This document shows, in pieces, positions 1-8,554 of a stretch of 64,000 bases of DNA. Source of the stretch: Capsicum annuum (taxonomy: Eukaryota; Streptophyta; Magnoliopsida; Solanales; Solanaceae); NCBI RefSeq assembly GCF_002878395.1, contig NC_061114.1:162203367-162267366 (forward strand), read 5' to 3'. The position numbers and the translations under genes are program-made. The notes under the pieces are model-generated. The model was given only the letters and a program-made list of their open reading frames with translations, made no database searches and had not been told where the DNA came from. Each line of letters begins with the position of its first letter. Position 1 is the first letter of the stretch.

Positions 1-652
1 TGTGTCTTCAGATTACCAATAAGCTCGTCCATAGTGAGAGTTTTTAGGTTCCTTTCCTCAGTGATAACATCCACTTTACTTTTCTAGGATTTAGCCAGAA
101 CCCCCAGAATTTTCCTCACTTGTTTGTACAAAAGATTTACTTCTCCTAAGCAGTGCAACTCATTGGTGATTGAAATAAATCTTGTATGCATCTCTTGGAT
201 AATTTCTCCATATTTCATGGTGAAGGTTTCATACCGAGTAGTCAACATATAAATTTTGAATCCTTCACATCAGTAGTTCCTTCATGAGTAGTCTTCAAGC
301 AGTCCCAGATTTCCTTAGCATTTTCACATGCTGAAATTTTGTTCAATTCATCAGGCCCTATGCCACAAACTAATAGTTTCTTGGCCTTATAATTCTTCTC
401 AACTACCCTTCTATCTTCATCATCATACTCTTTCCTACTTTTAACAACCATTCTAGTTATATTTCCTTCTTTGTCTTCTCTTACTGGCACATGAGGACCA
501 TCTAGTATTACATTCAGCAGCTCACCGTCCTCAGCCATAATGAAGTCATACATCCTTGTTTTCCACCACCCATAGAACTTCCCATTAAATCTAGGTGGTC
601 TAGTAGTAGACTGCCCCTCTTCTAGATTAGGTGGAGCAGCCATAATAACCAA
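1..652 (-). pseudogene. Copia retrotransposon gag fragment (element continues past left edge)
   Basis: On the minus strand a start codon near 652 (or 643) opens a gag-like protein: an N-terminal segment with the motif FNGKFYGWW, then a stretch ending in ENAKEIWDCL, the layout of Ty1/Copia gag (DUF4219/UBN2 type). Reading is lost at a TGA at 242-244, but gag-like sequence resumes in another frame (MLTTRYETFTMKYGE, then HTRFISITNELHCLGEV), so a frameshift lies near 240-260. A second lesion, TAG at 84-86, sits where TGG is expected. Gag continues beyond base 1, and pol would lie further left. A matching primer-binding site and LTR lie directly upstream (685-1255), so this is the 5' end of one minus-strand element. 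Family assignment is firm; lineage is not determined. Confidence 0.8.
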
Positions 653-684
653 ATCACTCTAGGTGTTAACCTTTTGGAGTGTTT

Positions 685-697
685 TGGCTCTGATACA
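685..697 (-). other. Primer-binding site (initiator Met tRNA type)
   Basis: Read on the minus strand this is TGTATCAGAGCCA, one base different from the TGGTATCAGAGCC that pairs with plant initiator tRNA-Met. It lies between the LTR (704-1255) and gag (652 downwards), exactly where a Copia element primes minus-strand DNA synthesis. Confidence 0.75.
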
Positions 698-703
698 AAA
701 ATA

Positions 704-1255
704 TGCCCAAAATCATTCTTTTCAAAATCCAAAGCATAACAGTAAATAGTATACTACACAAGTTTACTGAAATAACAAGAGATTATTGAAAGAGAAAAAA
801 GATCATCTATTGAACTAACAAAGTAATTACTACAACAATATAGGGAGATCCTTCAACTAATTATTCGGTCTTTACATGCAATAAGCTAAATTCTTCGTCC
901 AAGCAAATTATCAGGCGATCATATCCACATAATTTGTGCTTACCAATACATTTGCGCACTTGACTCTATACAACAATAAGCGTTGAACGCACTTGAGGCA
1001 CACATTCATATTCAAAAGTTTGGAGCATAAGTATTGGAATAAAAAGTAATGTAGGTGTCAATTAATAATTATTGAATGTTAAGAGGTGTGGACTTATGTA
1101 CTTTGAAGCTGGTATTGATAATTAAGAGGGTAATGGTTACACTTGTCTTTATATAGCTTTTATACACATGATTTACGGTTTACGTATTTTTATTCCCAAA
1201 TACTCATCTTTTCCTCAAAGCTATTATACTCCAACTGTAATGGTTGATTGTAACA
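704..1255 (-). repeat. Probable 5' LTR of the minus-strand Copia element
   Basis: On the minus strand the segment starts TGTTACAATC and ends GGGCA a few bases before the primer-binding site, giving TG...CA borders. A TATA motif (TATAAAAG, then TATATAAAG) lies at 1148-1166 and would start transcription toward gag. The partner 3' LTR is outside the window, so the outer border near 1255 is inferred from the TG start only. Confidence 0.55.
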
Positions 1256-2137
1256 ATACATAAGCTTTGTCAAATAAGAGACTTTTGCTAGTGTTTTAGA
1301 GCGTCTTTCGAGCATCTCATCCTTCTGAATAGGATAGATGATTCTATTACATTTCATTTAGTATGACAAAATAGAGTTAGATTACTCAAATTTGGAACTC
1401 AAAGTCTCAAATATAATTTTTTCACGATTCTTTACAGAAATTTGGTTGCTTGAAGATGGGTTGAGCAACCAAAAGATAATCTTAATGAGAACGAAAATAG
1501 CATCGAATAAGCTTTAATACATTGCAGAATACTAAAATTGCGAGTTAATGATGATCAAGTTACCTTTCTTTATTTTGATCGGTAAAGTCAACTTAATTGA
1601 AACGATAACTTTGGAATGGTTTAAATTAATAGGAACCTACACAAATTTGACCTATGAAATAAAAAATACAAATGTGGTTTCGTTATGTTGAAGCTTGAAT
1701 AGGAATGCGTTTGTATGGTAAAATAAATATTGTTTTTTATGTGATCCATATTTTCCATACTAAAGGTAGAAATGAAGAAACTGTACGGCCGTCAGTCAGC
1801 TTGAAAAGGACGTGTTAGGCAGGCATAGCTATATAATTGGGTGAGTAAGCGTATAGAAAGAGGCCACATAGGCTGAAAGTAGGTGTGGGAATCACGTGAT
1901 AAATAATGGAAGGAACCATGTCGAACCGTCGTGGGCTTGTGATTTGCGTCAGTTAAGTAGAGGGGCCATTTTCAAAGGTTGCTCCCACCGTCCAACCCGT
2001 AACTGAAATAAATTACCCCTCCCCGGCTCCATGCACTATCTCATAAGGTCCTACTCAATGGCAGAATTAGAATATCAGAAGATATCCTTATCAAAATATT
2101 ATATTATACTTATATATAATTAAAATTATTTCTGACT
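1256..2137. other. Intergenic, no feature recognised
   Basis: No reading frame, repeat or transposon end was recognised. A slightly GC-richer stretch lies at about 1780-2040. The 2138-2335 reading frame on the plus strand has no recognisable family and lies antisense to the promoter-like segment at 2280-2360, so it is not called a gene. Confidence 0.4.
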
Positions 2138-2279
2138 ATGATATATTTTAAATTTCTTCTTCATATATTGATAAAGAAAAGAAAGAATTCAAATATAATA
2201 CAACGTATATTACACAAAAATCAAGAAAAAAACTTACCAGATACAAGAAAAAGCTATCAAGTCCTTGAAGAGAAAGTAG

Positions 2280-2360
2280 TTGAAGGTGTAACAAGAGCAA
2301 GGAAGAAAATAGAGTGTAGTAGAATGAACGATTGAGTAAGGAGGGACCTATTTATAGAGG
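2280..2360 (-). promoter_or_regulatory. TATA promoter-like segment, related to the one at 4174-4240
   Basis: Minus strand: CTATAAATAGG (plus coordinates 2347-2357) followed by a leader containing CATTCTACTACACT. The same TATA sequence and leader recur upstream of the small gene at 3959-4174. No matching start codon is seen downstream here, but a possible 5' splice site (CTGGTAAGT) follows near 2235. It is probably a duplicated promoter whose coding part is lost. Confidence 0.4.
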
Positions 2361-2384
2361 ATTGAACTTGAATGTGTTAGGCAA

Positions 2385-3440
2385 AAAATCGCAACTGTTC
2401 ACCTTCATTTATTAATGACATTTCTTGCTTACTGTGAAAAGTTATGACTTGATTAAATTAAGCAATATCGTGATAAGTCGACTTTTCAGATTATTATTAT
2501 ATTAATAATTAGTTCTTTCTAAGAACCGTTTTTATATTTAGTTGTGACAAAAAATTATATATCTGTTGCATCAGATAACTCATCTGTGACAACAGATATA
2601 TCATTTGTTGCAATAAATAGATAACCTGTTGCATCAGATAATATATCTGTTGCAACATATAATCTATATATCTTTTTTTAAATTATCATCGTGACATCCA
2701 ATTTTTTTAACTTTTTAATTATATAAATTAATAAAATAGATTTAAAGGCGCGACTGTTTACCTCCATTTATTAATGACATTCTTGATTACTGTAAAAAGT
2801 TATGACTCAATTAAATTAAGCAATATTGTGATAAGTCATGACTTTTCAGCTTATTATTATTAATAATTAGTTATTTCCAGAAACTGTTTTTACATTGAGT
2901 TGTGACAATATATTATATATCTGTTGCATCAGATAACTCATATGTGACAATAGATATATTACCATTGCAACAATAGATAACCTGTTGTATTAGATAATCT
3001 ATCTGTTGCAACATATAATCTATCTTTTTTTCAAAAACAATTATCAACACATTATTAATCCAAATTTGCTGACTTTTTTATTATATAAATTAATAAAATA
3101 GATTTAAAAATAAGAATATTTTTGGTGAGTTTTTTACGGTTTAAATTGTGTTTATCATTTATTTTCTTATTATTTTCTGTGAAAAGGAATGATTTAATTA
3201 AATCAAGCTGGTGAGCTTTTATTATTGTGCCAAGTCATGACTTTTCAGCTTATTAAATTTAAGTAACTTTTTTCTCAATTTAAAAATCGAAGACACCTGA
3301 TTTTCAATAACCGTTTCTTTAATAAAATAATAATCATTTTTTTATTGAATTATGGCAACTGATTGTATATCTGTTGCATCAGATAACCCATATGTTGCAA
3401 CAAATATACCATCTGTTGCAACAAATCAACCATCTATTTT
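2385..3440. repeat. Three diverged tandem units of about 360-420 bp carrying 21-bp palindromic arrays
   Basis: Unit 1 starts near 2389 and unit 2 near 2750, both with an ACTGTT(C/T)ACC motif, then TTATTAATGACA, then AGTTATGACT, a TTTTCAG segment, and finally a short array of TCTGTTGCA(A/T)CAGAT-type repeats. A third, more diverged unit occupies about 3170-3440. The spacing between units 1 and 2 is about 361 bp. Unit starts resemble the arms of the hairpin at 4235-5102. Confidence 0.65.
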
Positions 3441-3958
3441 AGGAGTTTTTTCTGATTTCTTCTAACAACTGATCCATCAGTCGCAACAGATGAAGAATTT
3501 GATGCATCAGCAGCATTGTTTGTTTTTATTTGTTGAATGTATTTTGACAAAAAGTCACAGTCACGACTATTCACCTTTTTCTTAACAATCATATCATCAT
3601 ATAACTTAATTAATCCAATGTTGTGATTTTTTAAAAATTAAATAATCTTTCTTTTACGGTTATAAATTGTGTATATCATTTAGTTTAGTTCCTTATTATT
3701 TATTAACGAACCATTTTTAAGAGAATCATCATGACTTTTCACCACCCTCTATTGCCACAAGTGCTCAATCCCTACCTCCAACCGTCGACATGTTGAGAAT
3801 AGTGAATAAATAGAATGATAATTAAATATTAAATAAAAATTAAAAATTCAAATTTGACCAAGCCAAACCAAACATATACATAGATTTTTGAATCCCTTAT
3901 AGGTAGATCGGATATAAAAAAAGAAAATACATACGCTAAAAGAAATAAAAAATATAAC
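3441..3958. other. AT-rich intergenic sequence
   Basis: Contains the tail of the palindromic repeat array to about 3500 and otherwise AT-rich sequence. The Ile/Val-rich reading frame at 3829-4044 (minus) is the ATT microsatellite read in another frame. Confidence 0.4.
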
Positions 3959-4174
3959 CTAATTATTACTACTACTATTATTATTGTTATCATTACTATT
4001 ATTATTATTATTACTATTATTATTGTCGACCAAACAATTTTCATCCGGCAGCAGCAGGGCCCTCCTCAGCCTTGCTCCGAAGTCGGCCAAATTCCTCTGG
4101 AGTTCATCAAACTGTCTTTGAAGTTCCTGTAAGGACTCGTTATGAATCTTTTTGTACGAATCTCGATCAACCAT
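3959..4174 (-). CDS. Small hypothetical protein, coiled coil plus poly-Asn tail
   Basis: A 71-residue minus-strand frame starts MVDRDSYKKIHNES. Residues 10-45 are rich in Leu, Gln, Glu and Arg with heptad-like spacing (LQELQRQFDELQRNL), predicting an amphipathic coiled coil. From about residue 50 the protein becomes poly-Asn/Ser because the frame runs into an ATT-type microsatellite (3960-4022). The start is supported by context: a TATA box (4226-4236) lies about 55 bp upstream, with a pyrimidine-rich leader between. The real C-terminus may be removed by splicing before the microsatellite. I do not recognise the family. A second copy of its promoter lies at 2280-2360. It could be the first exon of a gene belonging to the surrounding repeat family. 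Confidence 0.45.
   Translation of the reverse strand: MVDRDSYKKIHNESLQELQRQFDELQRNLADFGARLRRALLLPDENCLVDNNNSNNNNNSNDNNNNSSSNN
3960..4025. repeat. (ATT)n microsatellite, imperfect
   Basis: About 65 bp of ATT/ACT trinucleotides, encoding the Asn/Ser tail of the minus-strand frame at 3959-4174. Confidence 0.85.
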
Positions 4175-4225
4175 ATTTGTATTGTAAGTGTAGTAGAATG
4201 AATGAGTAAGAGGAAGCTGGATGGA

Positions 4226-4236
4226 CCTATTTATAA
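4226..4236 (-). promoter_or_regulatory. TATA box of the small gene at 3959-4174
   Basis: Minus strand TTATAAATAGG, about 55 bp upstream of the ATG at 4174, a normal distance for a plant promoter with a short leader. The element lies at the outer edge of the hairpin, so the hairpin arm occupies the upstream promoter region. Confidence 0.5.
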
Positions 4237-5102
4237 AATGATTGAATTGGAAGGGGTGACTTGACTTAAGTCTAGTTAAACAAAAACCTACGACTGTTCA
4301 TATCCCTTGATTAAATAAAACTGGTGGTTTTTTGAATATGTAAATTAAAAAAAAATTGATCTAAATACAATATGTTATCTTTTTATTGTATTTCGAAAAG
4401 AAAAGAAAATTGCTTTAAAATAAATCTAATAGACGGGTAATCTGTTGCAAAATATATTCCATCTGTCAGATAACTTACAACATATTGACAATCTGTTGCA
4501 ACAGATGGATATATCAGTTTGTTTTTCCAACAGATTGCTAGTCACCTGTTTATTCAATTTCATCGAGAGCATTAGATTTTTCTAAACACTTCTTGGCCAA
4601 ACTCAATTTTTGCTCTTGGATTACTTCTCTTTTTTTCTTTGCATTCTTCAAACAGATTACGTTAGAAGGATTCCGTTTGAAGGATGCAAAGAAATAAAGA
4701 GAAGCAATCCAAAATCAAAAATTGAGTTTGGCCAAGAAGTGTTTACAAAAATCTAATGCTCTCGATAAAATTGAATAAACAGATGACTAGCAAGTTGCAA
4801 CAGATGCCACATCTGTTGGAAAAGCAAACTGATATATCCATCTGTTGCAATAGATTATCAATATGTTGTAAGTTATCTGACAGGTGGAATATATTTTACA
4901 ACAGATTATCTATCTATTAGATTTATTCTAAAGCAATTTTTTTTCTTTCCGAAATACAATAAAATGATAAAATATTGTATTTAGATCCATTTTTTTAATC
5001 TACATATTCGAAAAGTCACCAGTTTTATTTAATTAAGGGATATGGACAGTCGTGGCTTTTTGTTTGACTAAGTCAAGTCACCCCTTCCAATTGAATTATT
5101 TT
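4235..5102. repeat. Long inverted repeat (hairpin), arms about 420 bp, loop about 21 nt
   Basis: The left arm (4235-4653) is the reverse complement of the right arm (4675-5102) with scattered mismatches and small indels. Anchors: TTGGAAGGGGTGACTTGACT at the left edge against AAGTCAAGTCACCCCTTCC at the right; TTCTTGGCCAAACTCAATTT against its complement; and CTTTGCATTCTTCAAAC (4637-4653) against GTTTGAAGGATGCAAAG (4675-4691) at the centre. Both arms contain the TCTGTTGCAACAGAT repeats. No transposase lies inside. It could be a foldback-type element, or two copies of a promoter block joined head to head. Confidence 0.85.
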
Positions 5103-5640
5103 GTCATTCTGGTTGTTAAGCTCAGTATAGAGCTCCTGATCTTTAGTAAGTTTGTCAATGAATTCTTACCAGCTTTCTTATAATACTGTTCTTGGTACTT
5201 CTTAGCTCTACGCAAGGTCAAGGAGAAGTATGGAAGGTTCTCTTTGAGTTTTTCCAAGGCAAGTGCTCTCTCGGTTGATAAATTTGGTATTGTAGTATAT
5301 ATGGATAGTGCAACACTTGATGCAAAACAGTTTTCTAGTAGAAGAAAGCCTTGAGAAGACATAATCAGTAATATCTCGATATCAGCTTTCACTGTGTCAA
5401 GTAGTTTTGTTGATTGAATCGAGTGAATGAAACTGAAATCCTCTTTGATCGAATGACACTACTATTAGATATCAATTCCTTTGCATCAGCAGTTAATGCA
5501 TTAACAATATTAATCACTCTATTATGTTTTGTTTTGTACTCTTCATATTTGCATGCATAAGATAAGCAAGGAGGGGCAAGATCTCCAAATCTTAGCCCGA
5601 GTTGGTGAACAGATTAAACGATCTCAATATCTTAGCCTTT
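5096..5640 (-). pseudogene. Degenerate fragment related to the DUF1985/Ulp1-type gene
   Basis: From about 5570 down to 5440 the minus strand reads with clear similarity to the cysteine-rich spacer of the gene at 8.55-11.25 kb: C..(E)..K.KHNRVINIVNALTA...KEL..N..VIRSKRIS matches C..C.VKHDRVINVINALTT...KEMTSKRGVIPSKRIS. The frame is then interrupted by stops (TGA near 5395), and a 98-residue open frame (5096-5392) follows, rich in Lys and Leu (ALEKLKENLPYF, RAKKYQEQYYKKAG), which I cannot place. The right border abuts the hairpin. No catalytic part is present. Confidence 0.45.
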
Positions 5641-6100
5641 TTTCTAATAGAGGATAACATATCTGTCATACAAAAGTCTACACCGTCGTAAAAAATGATT
5701 GCCACAGTGAAAGTATGTGGAAGGCATGACAAATAAACACGACCAATAACCGACATTAAATCTTAACAGGGTATCAGAACCATATTTATGGTCCCTCAGC
5801 CTTATCAGTTTGAACCTACCAAACTTAACTATAAAATTGCAGATAGCCTATTTGAATGATCTATGACTAATTGGTAAAAACAAGATTCACAAAATGAGAG
5901 TACTTTATGTGTGTTTCAACAATAACATTATCAGTAATACATACCTCCCACATATAAAGTGGTTCTATATGCGTGCAGCTTATTCCTTCGAATCCATCTT
6001 TACTGCAGCCTCTTGTGATAGTCGAGCAAAAGTTGATCAACTTTCAGTTCTTTATATCTATAAAAAAGAGGAAAAAAATAAATATCACAGAAAGAACATT
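5641..6100. other. Intergenic, no feature recognised
   Basis: No repeat or conserved frame was recognised; the 5894-6118 plus-strand frame has no recognisable motif. Confidence 0.35.
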
Positions 6101-6240
6101 ATCCATTTGTTGCAATAGAAGTAGAGTCTGTTGCATTAGATAAAGAGTCTGATGTATTAGATGTGGAGTCTGTTACATCAGATGCAGAGTCTGATGCAAC
6201 AGATGAGGAGTCTGTTGGAATACATCAAATCAGCCTTGCT
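6100..6240 (+). repeat. 21-bp repeats in phase, encoding heptads E-S-(V/D)-x-x-D-x
   Basis: Five consecutive 21-bp units start GAGTCTG at about 6126, 6147, 6168, 6189 and 6210. Because 21 is divisible by three, one plus-strand frame stays open through all of them, giving ESVALDK, ESDVLDV, ESVTSDA, ESDATDE and ESVGIHQ. The repeats are variants of the same TCTGTTGCAACAGAT family seen across 2.5-12.1 kb. The frame is short and has no start of its own; it could be an exon or chance periodicity. Confidence 0.55.
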
Positions 6241-7020
6241 GGTGGTTTGATTTATTCTAACAATTGCTTCGTCTGTTGAAACATCAACAATAGCATAAAC
6301 TACAAAGAAACAACAAATAAAAAACATCAACAACAAAGAAAACAACAATATTTGTTCCAACAATATCATCAACAATAAAGAAGCAACATCCTATGTTCCA
6401 ACACCATCAACAACACCACACCATAAGTTCCAACAACGCCAGCCCTACCACCAACATCAATAACATCATAAATAACAAAGAAACAAATAAAATACATACA
6501 AAAAAATAATACTGCCAACAAGGCTTTTAAACTTCTCCCAACAGATGACTTTTTTCGTATATTGTAATAAAAATTCTCGGTTTGCTTATTCAACAATTAA
6601 AAGTTCCTTCAATTTTTTTAAATAAATATGATATGGATAAATGATAATTAAATAAAAAAAATTAATGTAAATAACTTGCAAAGAAGAAGACGAGAATAAA
6701 AGAGCAATAGTGAATCATACCTTAATGTTAAAAGCAGATCAAAACAACAATTTCAGTTGAGAAATCTAAGATATGGATCAGTTTAGATCCGAAAGAATAT
6801 TTATGAGAAAGAGGAGATAAAAAAGGCTGTATAACCCTAAAGAGGATAGAATGAAAAAGATGAGAGACGAACAAAATAAATTTACGGTTGAAGGAGAGAT
6901 TAGATAATTCTAATTTCTAGATGTACTATCGTTAATATTAAATGACTAAATAAAGTGTATTTATTCAAATTTATATTTTTAAAGCATAATTAATAAGGCT
7001 AATTTGGTAAAATAAACCCC
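6241..7020. other. CAA-rich low-complexity tract and leader-like sequence
   Basis: 6250-6480 is rich in CAA/ACA on the plus strand, which creates the false open frames at 6178-6596 on the minus strand. 6700-6900 is purine-rich and resembles the leader sequence at 12.24-12.6 kb. No gene is supported. Confidence 0.4.
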
Positions 7021-7088
7021 TAATTAATATTTTCTTAATGGGTGTGCCAAGTCAATAGGGGCCAACTAATATGAAACGGAGGAAGTAT
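6930..7088. mobile_element. Possible Stowaway-type MITE end
   Basis: Minus strand from 7088 reads CTTCCTCCGTTTCATATTAG preceded by TA, matching the common plant Stowaway (Tc1/Mariner MITE) terminus CTCCCTCCGT-like and its TA target. The opposite end near 6930 was not identified, so the left border is a guess from the usual size. Confidence 0.35.
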
Positions 7089-7299
7089 TAGGGGTTTCAA
7101 TATTTATTAATTAATATATATTAATAATTTGAGGGGCACGAGGAAAAAAAATGGGTGACTTTGGAAAAACAAGACAAGACTACTCAATGAGATTTTTGAG
7201 TTATCCAAGAAACATTTTTACCACCTTTAGTAGTACTACTTTATCTACTCGGACAGAAGCTTGCTTTAAAATAAAAATAAAAATAAAAATTTCAAATAG

Positions 7300-7600
7300 A
7301 TATGTCATCTATTGCAACAAATATAAATATTTGTTTGAAATATCCCAATAGCTCAGTCATTTGTGACAACAGATGCAAATGTCCATTTGATAACTAAATT
7401 AGATATCTTATCTATTACAACAGATATGAATATCTGTTTGAAAATTTTCAATAGCTTGGTCATCTATCACAACAGATGCAAATGTCTATTTGATAATTAA
7501 ATCAGATAAGATTATCTGTTTGAAAAAATATCCAACAGCTCAGTCGTTTGTTGCAACAGATTTTATTGCAATTGATTTAGGTGAAACTAGGGATGAATGA
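7300..7600. repeat. Array of TCTGTTGCAACAGAT-type palindromic repeats
   Basis: Repeated units of the form (A/T)CATCTGTTGCAACAGAT with spacers such as AAATGTCCATTTGATAA recur through this stretch. The short plus-strand frame at 7151-7351 has no recognisable motif. Confidence 0.6.
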
Positions 7601-8535
7601 ATGAGCTCACAGGGTCAACAAAAACTTGAATTGAGTCATTTTATTTGCATGGTGTTGGTATTGCGTTTATCTCAACTCGAGTCATCGATCGATCACTCTG
7701 AGTTAAAATGAGTTCTCATTAACTTTATTAATAATAGTACCTACATTGATTTAGATGGAACTAGGGATGAATGAATAAACTCGTAGGGTCAACAACAACT
7801 TCAGTTGGGTTGTTACATCTGCATGGTGTTGGTATTCCGTTCATCCCGACCTGAGTAGTTGATCGATCACTCTAAGGTGAAATGAGTTCTCAATAACTTA
7901 ATGAAAATATTAATAATAGTACCTATATTTATTTAGGTGAAAATAGGGATGAATGAATGAGCTCACAGGGTCAACAACAGCTTCAATTGAGTCGTTGTAT
8001 TTGCCTGGTGTTGGTATTGCATTCATCCCGACCCAAGTCATCGATCGATCACTTTGAGTTGAAATGAGTTCTCATTAACTTAATGTTAAGATTAATAATA
8101 GTACCTGCAATTAATTTAGGTTGAAATAGGGATAAATAAATGATCTCACAGGGTCAACAACAACTTCAATTGAGTTATTGCATTTGCATAGTGTTGGTAT
8201 TGCGTTCATCCCGACCTGAGTCGTCGATCGATCACTCTGAGTTGAAATGAGTTCTCATTAACTTTATTAATAATAGTACCTACATTGATTTAGGTGGAAC
8301 TAGAGATCAATGAATGATCTCACAAGGTCAACAACAACTTCAATTAAGTTGTTGCATTTGTATGATGTTAGTATTGCATTCATCCCAACCCAAGTCGTCG
8401 ATCGATCACTCTGAGTTGAATTGAGTTCTCATTAACTTAATGTTAAGATTAATAATAGTACCTACATTGATTTAGGTGGAACTAAGGATGAATTAATAAG
8501 CTCACAGAGTCAACGACAACTTTAGTTGATTAATA
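7572..8535. repeat. Tandem repeat, about 178-bp unit, about 5.4 copies
   Basis: The marker GATCGATCAC recurs at 7687, 7861, 8043, 8226 and 8400 (spacings 174, 182, 183, 174). Each unit carries GATTTAGGTG, GGGATGAATGAATGA, CTCACAGGGTCAACAACA and GAGTTCTCATTAACTT in the same order. It lies in what would be an intron of the Ulp-family gene (minus strand), just after the exon at 8555-8690. Nothing in the unit looks coding. Confidence 0.85.
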
Positions 8536-8554
8536 GTAATATGTATGGCATTTA

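Noticed and set aside
3829..4044. Ile/Val-rich membrane-like frame
   Set aside because: This is the ATT microsatellite translated in a second frame.
5450..5475. CACTACTA at about 5457 as a left CACTA end
   Set aside because: The following bases do not match the right end at 57.89 kb, there is no subterminal palindrome, and it lies 42 kb away inside Ulp-like sequence.
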